From NCBI GenBank assembly GCA_947503625.1, contig CANNEK010000001.1, positions 924,152 to 988,151 of the forward strand: a stretch of DNA of 64,000 nucleotides. The letters run 5' to 3'. Each line of letters starts with the position of its first letter. Within the stretch, counting starts at the first letter, position 1. The notes under the pieces are model-generated. The model was not told where the DNA came from and did no database searches. It saw only the letters and a program-made list of their open reading frames with translations. This DNA comes from an uncultured Kordiimonas sp. Lineage in GTDB: Bacteria; Pseudomonadota; Alphaproteobacteria; Sphingomonadales; Kordiimonadaceae. Of this stretch, positions 35,316 through 43,527 are shown piece by piece. Position numbers and translations under genes: made by a program.

Positions 35316-37064
35316 TCAGTCCGAGTTTTCGAGGATTTCAAAAACCTTGTCCCGCTCGTCAAGTACCAGCAGCAGCGCGAGGTCGCCTTCCTGCAACCTG
35401 TTCACAATGTGACATGTGCCTTCAGGCGGGCTCGCTTTTTTGGCGATGGCCCCTTCAGGGAAACCGGCAGCCACACAAGCCCCTTCGATAATATTGCTGA
35501 CCTCACCAAGCTCGCGGCCACGCAGGTAATCTTCCAATTCGACAATCACAATCTCATCCGGCCCAAAAGCGAGCGCACTCTTTGTCAAATCGGTGATATC
35601 CTGATCAGACCTGTCGCCCGCATGACCAAGCAGCAGAAACTTGCGCTTTGACGGCAAGTGCACCAACGCATCAGAGACAGCCTCAACCGAATGCGGATTG
35701 TGGGCAAAATCCACAAACACGCGCGCGCCCTTGGCATGGAATTCATTGCAACGTCCCGGATTGTCCTCCGGTTTGCTTTCAAAGGTTGTCAGGCCCTTGA
35801 TGATCGCCTGATCTGATAGTCCAAGCGCTTTCGCAAGGCACAAAGCCCCCATAACATTCCGGATGTTGAATTTGGCGGCCCCGCCCATGGTAACCGGGGC
35901 ATCCGCCGCTTTCAGCATCGCCTGCACGTTTACGCCGTCAGAATAATGGATCATGCCGTCATCAAGCCAGCAGCAGAGTTTTCCCGAAGCCCGTGCCGCC
36001 ACAATTTGCGGATTACCCGGATCAAGCGAGAACCAGCAAATCTTGCGCCGTGATTTAAGGCCGTTATTTACCACAAGCGGATCATCAGCATTCAGCACCA
36101 GTGTTCCGTCGTCGGCAAGCGTCCGAGCCACCGCAAACTTCGCGTCAGCCAATGCCTCAACCGTATTCACGCCGTACTGACCCAAATGATCAGCGGCCAC
36201 GTTGGTAACGATCGCCGCCTGTGCCTGTCGCAATGGCAAACCGCGCCGTAATATGCCGCCGCGGGCCACTTCCAGAAACGCCAACTGAAGTCGTTTGTCG
36301 CGCAGCAACATGCGGGCACCACCTGGCCCTGAATAATCGCCGTAATCCAGAACATCGTCACCAATTTTAACATAGTCTGTGGATGTTGTGCCTGAAGCGA
36401 TGCCTGCGGCTTCGCCAATCGCGGCAGACAGGCGAACACTGGTCGATTTTCCGTTAGTACCAGTGATAAGGGCAACCGGCACATTGTATAGTCGGTCCCA
36501 GGGAATTTCCGCCAAAGACGGTAATTCCCGCACAGGCCATGTCTCGGAACCAGCCCCGTGGCCAAGCGAGACGTGGTCATCATCACTCAGAAAATCAATC
36601 GCACGCTTGTCAGCTTCCTGCTGTAGCGCCAGAAGTTCCGGATTTGCCTCTTCCCGCATCACCCTTCGCACATCGGCTACAAGGACATCCCTGCTCGCGG
36701 GTTTTGTTTGTAAAAGTCGGTGCGCGGTGAAGTGCCAGGCAATCTGCCCAACAAAAATCGCCGAATACAGCTGGTCAATAGGCGCAGAGATCGCCAGATT
36801 CAGACCATTTTCAAATTGCCGCGCAATCACTTTTTCATCATGCCAGCCAACAGCGTCCAGGGTCAGGCGCGCTTCCTCGGCCCAGGTCCTTGCAACGTCG
36901 TCTTTGCTAATATCTTCTGTGACAAGCACATCAAGGATAGCGCCGTAACGTTCCCAGAGCAGTCCCTGTCCCGTCAAGCGGCGGCTATCGTCGAGAACGA
37001 GGCGCTCGTCATCGGGCGCCGGAATGGACAGAGCGGTTTCCAGCTCATCAACTGTCATCACCAT
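35316..37064 (-). CDS. CphA'-type Mur ligase-like protein (short cyanophycin synthetase homologue)
   Basis: A 582-residue protein with a Mur-ligase-like ATPase half: P-loop TGTNGKST at residues 201-208, LEVARGGILRRGL, TNVAADHLGQYGV, LNADDPLV and the C-terminal VFVDFAHNPHSVEAV and GHAGDRSD. The N-terminal 190 residues are not an ATP-grasp domain and I do not recognise them, so the Arg-adding half of CphA is missing. Such CphA' genes accompany cphA in several proteobacteria (known gene arrangement); whether they add Asp, prime or modify the polymer is not settled. It follows cphA by 16 bases with GGAG before ATG 37064, so it is in the same operon. Confidence 0.85.
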   Translation of the reverse strand: MVMTVDELETALSIPAPDDERLVLDDSRRLTGQGLLWERYGAILDVLVTEDISKDDVARTWAEEARLTLDAVGWHDEKVIARQFENGLNLAISAPIDQLYSAIFVGQIAWHFTAHRLLQTKPASRDVLVADVRRVMREEANPELLALQQEADKRAIDFLSDDDHVSLGHGAGSETWPVRELPSLAEIPWDRLYNVPVALITGTNGKSTSVRLSAAIGEAAGIASGTTSTDYVKIGDDVLDYGDYSGPGGARMLLRDKRLQLAFLEVARGGILRRGLPLRQAQAAIVTNVAADHLGQYGVNTVEALADAKFAVARTLADDGTLVLNADDPLVVNNGLKSRRKICWFSLDPGNPQIVAARASGKLCCWLDDGMIHYSDGVNVQAMLKAADAPVTMGGAAKFNIRNVMGALCLAKALGLSDQAIIKGLTTFESKPEDNPGRCNEFHAKGARVFVDFAHNPHSVEAVSDALVHLPSKRKFLLLGHAGDRSDQDITDLTKSALAFGPDEIVIVELEDYLRGRELGEVSNIIEGACVAAGFPEGAIAKKASPPEGTCHIVNRLQEGDLALLLVLDERDKVFEILENSD

Positions 37065-37080
37065 CAGCTATTCTCCGCCC

Positions 37081-39882
37081 TTAGTCGCCGTCTTCGATGT
37101 CATCACGCGCAAGTCGCACGCCGCGGTCATCGCTCACCAGTTTCTGGTCGTCGTCAATCAGGTCTTCATAGGCCTGTGTGACCAGTGGTTTGGTCTCGCT
37201 ACTGACCGCCGGGCCTTCTTCCTTGTCACCGCCAAAATAGATGATCTGTTTCCAGCACCGGATCACGTTGTCACCAAACACAATGACAAGATCGCCCTCT
37301 TTCGCCATTGCAAGGCCCGCGTCCACGGCTGTCTGTTCATCAGGAATAACCTGGATTTGAGCGTCATCCACACCATTATCGATTAAAGCCTGCCTCATCA
37401 TCTGCGGCACTTCGTCGTCGCCGCGGTTGCGGCGGTTATCGTCTGCTTTACAGATATAATGGTCAAAATGACCTGCGAGCATTCCGGCACTGTCGACAAT
37501 ATCTTCGTCGCGCCGGTCACCCGGACAGGCAATCACCGCAACCCGTTTGCCCGCAACTTCCAACTGATCCACAAGGTTGGCCATGGCGGCAAAAGCTGCA
37601 GCATTGTGAGCATAATCCAGAATAACCCGGAACGGATGCTCATCGTAGACGTTCATGCGGCCCGGCGCCTGGAAGAAGCTGGTATTGAAGGTGCGCAGAC
37701 CTTCACGAATTTTATCGAGGTCAACATCGAAGCTGAAGGCCATCGCTGCGGCAAACATTGCGTTCTGAACGTTATGTGTCGCCCGGCCTTCCAGGGTTGC
37801 CGGTACCAGATGAGACCATAGAAGCGGAATATGCGTTCCATTGTCATAAATGGTGATCATGTCACCGTTCATGCCCTTTTCAAGCACCACAGCGCGGCCA
37901 CCAAGTTTGATATGCTGTTTCACCAGCGTGTGGTCCGGGGACATGGTGACATAAACGATCTGTTTGGCGTCGGTATAATCCGCCATCAGAAGACAATTGC
38001 GGTCGTCGGCATTCAGAACGACACTGTCCTCGGCTGCTTCAACAACGATGCGTTTGATCGCCGCCAGTTCTTCCAGTGTGTTGACGCCGCCCATACCCAA
38101 ATGATCGCTTGATACATTCAGACAGGCGGACACATTTGTCATTTCATAGCCGAGGCCACTGCGAACAAGACCGCCACGCGCAGTCTCAAGAACGGCAAAA
38201 TCAACCGTCGGGTCCCTTAGAACCATCTGCGCCGATTGCGGGCCGGTTGTATCGCCTTTAACCGTTTGCTTGCCGTCTACATAGATACCGTCGGTGGTTG
38301 TCAGTCCAACGATATTACCGCAACCTTTCATGATGTGCGCCAGCATTCGGGAGGTTGTTGTTTTACCGTTCGTACCCGTGATGGCAGCAATCGGGATGCG
38401 GCTCGGTGTATCGGCCGGGAACAGCATATCAATCACTTTGCCTGATACGTCCCTTGGCTGCCCTTCGCTTGGGGCGACATGCATACGGAAACCTGGCGCC
38501 GCGTTTACTTCAACAATTGCACCGCCGATGTCCTTGTATGACTGGGTGATATCATCGGTAAGGAAATCCACGCCGCCAACATCAAGGCCCACGGCCTGCA
38601 CGGCGCGAACGGCCATTTCCCTGTTGTCGGGATGCACCACGTCGGTCATATCAACGGCGGTGCCACCAGTGGAAAGATTGGCGGTAGAACGCAGGAAAAA
38701 CGCCTCGCCTTGCGGCAGAACAGTGTCTTCGGTGAAACCGGCTTTTTCCATAAGGCGTTTTGCCTGCGCATCAATCTCCAGCCGGGTCAGCACTTTTTCA
38801 TGGCCAACGCCCCGGCGCGGGTCCTGGTTCACAAAATCCACAAGTTCAGCAATGGTTTTCTTGCCGTCACCAACCACATGACCGGGTACGCGTTTAGCCA
38901 CAGCAACAAGCTCGTTGTTCACCACAAGCATGCGGTGATCCATGCCGGTGATAAAGCTTTCGACCAGAACCGCACGGCTTGTGCCCTGTTCTTTGGCCAT
39001 AACGAACGCCTTATGCGCCTCCTCGTCTGAATTGATATTGATGGTAACGCCGCGACCATGGTTGGCGCTCAGCGGTTTTATCACAACGGGGAAACCAATC
39101 CGGTTTGCCGCACGGGCGGCCTCTCGTTCACTGTAGACCATGTACTGCTTGGGTACGGGCAAGCCGAGATCATTAAGCAAGCGGTGGGTATCTTCCTTGT
39201 CACAGGAAATTTCGACCGCGATATGGCGGGTTTCACTGGTGATCGTTGCCTGGATGCGCTTCTGGTATTTGCCGTGACCAAACTGAACGAGGCTGTGGCT
39301 GTTCAGGCGCAGGAAGGGAACGCCGCGCTCAACGGCGGCATCCACCAGCGAGCCTGTACTCGGCCCAAAAGCATGACGCTGCGCACGGCGAATAAACGTG
39401 GTGAGCTCGTCATCCCAATCAAAGTCATCCTCGATTTCATAATCGACCTGCTCCTGCACTTTCTCTGGCAAAAGGTGCATCAGCAATTTAATCGCAAGTT
39501 GCCCGGCAGCAAGTCCGACATCGCGGTGTTTATAGGCAAACACCATGTTATATTCACCGGGATTACCGGTAGACCTTGTGCGGCCAAAGGTAACCTCGTT
39601 ACCCGCTACACACTGAAGTTCAATGGCCACATGCTCCATGATGTGGCCCATCCACGTGCCTTCATCTTCACGCAACCGACGCAGGAAACCGCCATGGGTT
39701 TTATAAGAACAGCCATGCTCTTCAAGGCCCGGCAATGCGGCAACCAGACCGTCTATGAAATCCTTGCCGAGTTTCACGGAGGGCCAGTCTTCAAGGACAC
39801 CCAGATCCAGAACATGGCGAATAACACGAAATTTCGCGTACAGGTTTGGTCCTACATAAACGTTGGTTTTGAGAATTTTCAT
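37081..39882 (-). CDS. cphA: Cyanophycin synthetase CphA
   Basis: A 933-residue enzyme that builds multi-L-arginyl-poly-L-aspartate from Asp, Arg and ATP. The three expected parts are present: the N-terminal domain with MGHIMEHVAIELQ (residues 78-90) and GEYNMVFAY; an ATP-grasp domain with IKPLSANHGRGV (about 268-279) and VEVNAAPGFRMH (458-469), which adds Arg; and a Mur-ligase domain with P-loop TGTNGKTTT at 502-510 and ILDYAHNAAAF, which adds Asp. The length is normal for proteobacterial CphA. It lies between cphB and cphA', all leftward, consistent with one polymer-storage operon. Confidence 0.95.
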   Translation of the reverse strand: MKILKTNVYVGPNLYAKFRVIRHVLDLGVLEDWPSVKLGKDFIDGLVAALPGLEEHGCSYKTHGGFLRRLREDEGTWMGHIMEHVAIELQCVAGNEVTFGRTRSTGNPGEYNMVFAYKHRDVGLAAGQLAIKLLMHLLPEKVQEQVDYEIEDDFDWDDELTTFIRRAQRHAFGPSTGSLVDAAVERGVPFLRLNSHSLVQFGHGKYQKRIQATITSETRHIAVEISCDKEDTHRLLNDLGLPVPKQYMVYSEREAARAANRIGFPVVIKPLSANHGRGVTININSDEEAHKAFVMAKEQGTSRAVLVESFITGMDHRMLVVNNELVAVAKRVPGHVVGDGKKTIAELVDFVNQDPRRGVGHEKVLTRLEIDAQAKRLMEKAGFTEDTVLPQGEAFFLRSTANLSTGGTAVDMTDVVHPDNREMAVRAVQAVGLDVGGVDFLTDDITQSYKDIGGAIVEVNAAPGFRMHVAPSEGQPRDVSGKVIDMLFPADTPSRIPIAAITGTNGKTTTSRMLAHIMKGCGNIVGLTTTDGIYVDGKQTVKGDTTGPQSAQMVLRDPTVDFAVLETARGGLVRSGLGYEMTNVSACLNVSSDHLGMGGVNTLEELAAIKRIVVEAAEDSVVLNADDRNCLLMADYTDAKQIVYVTMSPDHTLVKQHIKLGGRAVVLEKGMNGDMITIYDNGTHIPLLWSHLVPATLEGRATHNVQNAMFAAAMAFSFDVDLDKIREGLRTFNTSFFQAPGRMNVYDEHPFRVILDYAHNAAAFAAMANLVDQLEVAGKRVAVIACPGDRRDEDIVDSAGMLAGHFDHYICKADDNRRNRGDDEVPQMMRQALIDNGVDDAQIQVIPDEQTAVDAGLAMAKEGDLVIVFGDNVIRCWKQIIYFGGDKEEGPAVSSETKPLVTQAYEDLIDDDQKLVSDDRGVRLARDDIEDGD

Positions 39883-39941
39883 TCATTGTCCCCCGACAAA
39901 ATATAAAGACAAAACTATGGTATATCGCCTGCGATTTTCGG

Positions 39942-40805
39942 TCAGTCTCCCACCGAGATGTTACAGTGACCCTGACCGTCCTGCGCGGGAGGGAAAGCCT
40001 CCCGTGTACTTAGATCGTAATGACATCCTTCATGAAGAATATCGAGCTTCAGCCCAAGAAGCCCCAGCGCTTCACCCCGCCGTGCCTGGCTGAGTGACGA
40101 ATATTTAAGTCCTGCGCCGTCTACAACGGTAACACCGCCGCTTCCAACCACTTCAATGACATTGTATGGGTCGATAAAAGCCGCCGTGTCCTCATCAACA
40201 CCGATGCCAAACAAAAACGGGTTATAGGCAACCGCCGACAATAGCCGACCGATGCGATTGCGTTCTGAGAAATGCTGATCAATGATCGCTGCGTTGGTAA
40301 GACCCAACCCCGGCGCCAGAGAAGCACCGCCTTCTCGCGCGCCGCTATCGCCCGGCCCGCCCGCCATCATATGTTCTGCCATGATCGATGCGCCGGCAGA
40401 TGTGCCCGCGATATGAATGCCGGCCGCATTGCCGCGCCTGATGGCCTGCGCAACAGCCGTTCCGCCCAGAATGGTCGTAAGACGCAGCTGGTTACCCCCG
40501 GTGATGAAGATGCCCGTCGCTTGCGCGCACAAATCAGCAAATTCCGGGTTGTCACAGTCTTCGCGGCTGGTGATCGGAATGTAACTGACATCGCCGGCCC
40601 CCAGTCGCTTGAACAGCGTCTGGTATAGCTTTCCAGTATCATCAAGGCGTGAAGCGGTTGGTATAACAACGATGCGGGCGTCTTTGCCGCCGCATATTTC
40701 AGCGAACCGTTTCAGGATCGTTGGTTTGGTTTCCTTGTCCTCGGCACCGCCGATTGGCACAAGATAACCCCGTTGTTCGCCCTGGGGCACAATGGCTGGG
40801 CACAT
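39942..40805 (-). CDS. cphB: Cyanophycinase CphB
   Basis: A 287-residue S51-family serine peptidase that cuts cyanophycin into beta-Asp-Arg dipeptides. The nucleophile is S136 in GTSAGAS; FITGGNQLRLT (residues 100-110) and the DQHFSERNRIGRL block with the catalytic His are conserved. There is no signal peptide, so it acts on cytoplasmic granules. It is the first gene of the leftward cluster, 59 bases before cphA, so synthesis and breakdown genes may share a transcript. Confidence 0.93.
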   Translation of the reverse strand: MCPAIVPQGEQRGYLVPIGGAEDKETKPTILKRFAEICGGKDARIVVIPTASRLDDTGKLYQTLFKRLGAGDVSYIPITSREDCDNPEFADLCAQATGIFITGGNQLRLTTILGGTAVAQAIRRGNAAGIHIAGTSAGASIMAEHMMAGGPGDSGAREGGASLAPGLGLTNAAIIDQHFSERNRIGRLLSAVAYNPFLFGIGVDEDTAAFIDPYNVIEVVGSGGVTVVDGAGLKYSSLSQARRGEALGLLGLKLDILHEGCHYDLSTREAFPPAQDGQGHCNISVGD

Positions 40806-41085
40806 TAATCGAAATCCCGTTATTCTCTTTTTATCCGCACCAAGTAGTTCGGCGCGCCGTCCTTACCTCTATCCAATAGCGGAAGAATGATCGCCGTGCC
40901 ACGCTATTGTTGGCTTGTCTTCATTTTTTTGTCCGGCGGACGGGAAACATATGCAATTTTACGCCTGATCAGCGGGTTTTGAGCCGATGATTAGTGGTTG
41001 CCAATACGGACGGACGGGACTAAGCCGGTTGACAGGATAGTTTCTCCCTGCCGAGGCTGCCCCCAATCGAAAAGGCTCGTTTCTG
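40806..41085. promoter_or_regulatory. Divergent intergenic region between cphB and a binding-protein gene
   Basis: 280 bases without a gene. It must hold the promoter of the cphB-cphA-cphA' operon and possibly one for the rightward gene. I see a small hairpin GTCCGGCGGAC near 40931 and the short repeat ACGGACGGACGG near 41007, but no operator I can name. A stretch GGCTGCCCCCAA near 41055 is reminiscent of a cobalamin riboswitch but the rest of that structure is absent. Confidence 0.4.
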
Positions 41086-41991
41086 GTGTTTCGCTGGCAA
41101 ACCATACATGAACGGTACATTCAGGGCCTGGCCCCCGCACTGGCCCCCGCACTGGCCATCGCCGCAGCCATATGCGGCCCCTCGGTCGCGGAAGACGCAT
41201 TGCCGGAGGCGCGGTCAATTGCTTCGCTGGACTATTGCGCTGACCAGTATGTACTCGCGATTGCTGACCGGCGCCAGATACTCGCTCTCTCGCGGGACGC
41301 CAATACGGTGTATTCCTTTTTCCATCAACGCGCCGACGGCATTCCTCGTTTGCGCGGTGATACGGAAGACGTTCTCGATGCCCGGCCCGGCTTACTTGTG
41401 CGTCAGTGGCGAGGTAGCGCAACGACTGACCAGCTTTTCGAGCGTGCCGGCATTCATGTCCTGACATTACCTTATACCGCACATGCCGATCAGGCCTTCG
41501 AACAATTGTTGCGTTTGGGGAAAACAATAGACCGCCACGAAGAAGCGCAGCGCTTTGTCGCGGAGCGCAGAGCGATGCAGCAGAGCCTGAAAAACGCTCC
41601 GGCGGTCGGGCTGAGAGCACTTTACGTAACTCCCAGTGGCTACACAGGCGGATATACCACCAATGTTGAAACGATTATCAAAGCCGCTGGTCTCGGCACA
41701 ATGAGCGACGACTATGGGATTGCAGGTTGGGGGCCGCTGCCAATTGAAACCATGGTGCATCAAAAGCCTGACCTGATCGTGACAAGTTTCTTCGACTTAC
41801 CTGACGCTGTCTCAAACTGGTCATTGGGAAGCCACCCCCGAATAGGCGCCCTTCTGACAGATGTCCCGGTGATAGATTTACCGGCACGGTACCTGACATG
41901 CAGTAGTTTGTTTGAAGTGGATGCGGCGTACCGCATCAGGCAGGAAGCGGCACGGCTGGGGCTCACCGAAAGTCTGCAAAGCCCCTCATAA
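41086..41991 (+). CDS. Periplasmic binding protein of the iron/cobalamin type (PF01497-like), stand-alone
   Basis: A 301-residue exported protein. After a hydrophobic N-terminus with a small tandem repeat (APALAPALA) the mature part reads ARSIASLDYCADQYVLAI, the usual start of helical-backbone-type BtuF/FepB binding proteins, with VLDARPGLLVR, AGIHVLTLPY and KPDLIVTSFFD further on. GTG 41086 is the only start in frame before the signal peptide and its ribosome site is weak. No permease or ATPase gene adjoins it, so it either serves a distant ABC importer or has been reused as a sensor. Confidence 0.75.
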   Translation: MFRWQTIHERYIQGLAPALAPALAIAAAICGPSVAEDALPEARSIASLDYCADQYVLAIADRRQILALSRDANTVYSFFHQRADGIPRLRGDTEDVLDARPGLLVRQWRGSATTDQLFERAGIHVLTLPYTAHADQAFEQLLRLGKTIDRHEEAQRFVAERRAMQQSLKNAPAVGLRALYVTPSGYTGGYTTNVETIIKAAGLGTMSDDYGIAGWGPLPIETMVHQKPDLIVTSFFDLPDAVSNWSLGSHPRIGALLTDVPVIDLPARYLTCSSLFEVDAAYRIRQEAARLGLTESLQSPS

Positions 41992-42042
41992 CCCAGCCTG
42001 CCCAAAGATAAGGTTGCCCCGTAGGCACCGGTTACGTCACAA

Positions 42043-42062
42043 TACATGTACCGGGACATGTA
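42043..42062. promoter_or_regulatory. Inverted repeat before the APC permease
   Basis: TACATGT (42043-42049) and ACATGTA (42056-42062) flank a 6-base spacer, ending 25 bases before the permease ATG at 42088. The dyad could be an operator for a dimeric regulator or could mask the ribosome site. Confidence 0.45.
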
Positions 42063-42087
42063 TCGGGGGCTTGGGAAGGGGAAATCC

Positions 42088-43464
42088 ATGACGTCTGTTA
42101 ACCATCAGAAAGTCATCGGCAAAAGAGATATCATACTGTTTTGCATATCGGCGATCCTGTTGCTGGACACCGTCGCCGCCGGGGCTGCAATTGGCGCTTC
42201 CAGCATTTTCTGGTGGGTGTTTCTGGGTGTGGTCTTTTTCATTCCCTTCTCCCTGATTTCTGCCGAACTCGGTTGCGCCTACCCTGACCAGGGCGGCATT
42301 TACGCCTGGGTTCAGCGAGCATTTGGCCCTCGGTGGGCGTCCCGGATCACCTGGTCATACTGGGTCAATGTCGCTGTATGGTGTCCGGCAATCTTCATTC
42401 TGTTCGCCGGCATCTTTAAGCAGCTTTTCTGGCCGGACATGTCTTTGTTTGCGCAAATACTGATGGGTGTTGCACTCACATGGGCCACCGTGTTCGTGAA
42501 CGTCATTACGCTTGAAGTCGGCAAGTGGGTACCGAACGCGGGAGCAGTCATAAAGCTTGTCGTTTTTGCAGCCATCATTGCGGGCGCAGGGCAGTATTAT
42601 TTCCAGAACGGTTCCGTCAACGAAATCTCGCTCACAACCCTGAAACCAAGCTTGTCTGATGGATTGCAGTATTTACCGGTCATCATATACGGCATGCTTG
42701 GTTTTGAGTTGATCTGCGCGGGTGCAGAGGAAATCAAAGATCCGAAAAAAGACGTACCGAAAGGTATTCTGATCTCCGGCACGATCATCATAACTCTATA
42801 CATACTGGCGACAATTGCCGTGCTGACAGCCATTCCTGTCAATGAAATCAATCTGGTTGAAGGGCTTGTGGATACGCTGCAACTTTTCTTTGGCTCCACC
42901 GGCGTCGGTGGCATGTTTGTCGTCATTCTTGCCATCGGCACCCTTTATACGTTCTTTTCGAATGGTGTGACGTGGGCACTTGGGGCAAACCGGGCCGCTG
43001 CCGAGGCGGCAATAGAAGGCGAACTTCCATCCTACTTCGCGATTGAAAGCAAAACCCGCGGCACCCCCGTTGGCGCGGCGGTGGCTCTTGGCATTGCGAG
43101 CACTGTCATCCTCATTTTATACGGCGCACTCGCCGGCACCAATGAAGACCTGTTCTGGTCGCTGTTTGCCTTCAGCGGCGTTATATTCCTGATACCCTAT
43201 GTCGGGATGATGTTTGCGTACATAAAACTACGCAGAGCCGACCCGGACAGAGAAAGGCCTTTCGAGATTGGCGGTCCGGCCTGGTTGCCGACCCTTATGG
43301 CCAACATCTGTAGCGCTATCCTGTTTATCACAATCGCCCTGTTCATCTATGTACCGGGAGACGGGCTACAGATAGAGGTGTTTCTGGGTTCCGTCGCCCT
43401 GCTGGTGATTGGTGAAATTATTGTTCACGTGAACGCCCGGAAGGCAGCCCGAGGCCGGGACTAA
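42088..43464 (+). CDS. APC-superfamily amino acid permease
   Basis: A 458-residue inner-membrane carrier with about twelve hydrophobic segments. Family landmarks are the first unwound helix AISAILLLDTVAAGAAIG-like region, AELGCAYPDQGGIYAWVQRAFGP and GFELICAGAEEIKDPKKDVPKGI. It is an amino acid/polyamine/organocation transporter; the exact substrate is open, but the cyanophycin genes on one side and PutA on the other make Arg, Asp, Glu or Pro likely. ATG 42088 follows GGAAGGGGAAA; an upstream in-frame ATG at 42046 lies within the palindrome and is less likely. A terminator follows. Confidence 0.88.
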   Translation: MTSVNHQKVIGKRDIILFCISAILLLDTVAAGAAIGASSIFWWVFLGVVFFIPFSLISAELGCAYPDQGGIYAWVQRAFGPRWASRITWSYWVNVAVWCPAIFILFAGIFKQLFWPDMSLFAQILMGVALTWATVFVNVITLEVGKWVPNAGAVIKLVVFAAIIAGAGQYYFQNGSVNEISLTTLKPSLSDGLQYLPVIIYGMLGFELICAGAEEIKDPKKDVPKGILISGTIIITLYILATIAVLTAIPVNEINLVEGLVDTLQLFFGSTGVGGMFVVILAIGTLYTFFSNGVTWALGANRAAAEAAIEGELPSYFAIESKTRGTPVGAAVALGIASTVILILYGALAGTNEDLFWSLFAFSGVIFLIPYVGMMFAYIKLRRADPDRERPFEIGGPAWLPTLMANICSAILFITIALFIYVPGDGLQIEVFLGSVALLVIGEIIVHVNARKAARGRD

Positions 43465-43465
43465 A

Positions 43466-43493
43466 AAGAAAGGGACCGCAAAGGCCCCTTTTT
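43466..43493. terminator. Terminator between the convergent permease and putA genes
   Basis: AAAGGGACC pairs with GGCCCCTTT with one mismatch around GCAAA, followed by T residues and preceded by an A-rich stretch, so it could act in both directions. Confidence 0.65.
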
Positions 43494-43527
43494 GACCCTC
43501 TTCTGCCCATATGCCGTTAGCCCCAAA

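Noticed and set aside
39058-39906. A 282-codon + strand frame opposite cphA
   Set aside because: It covers the ATP-grasp domain coding region of cphA on the other strand and has no homology that I can recognise.
41020-41085. Cobalamin riboswitch before the BtuF-like gene
   Set aside because: GGCTGCCCCCAA resembles the conserved core, but the GGGAA/GGTG helices and the GCAACTGT element needed for the fold are not there.
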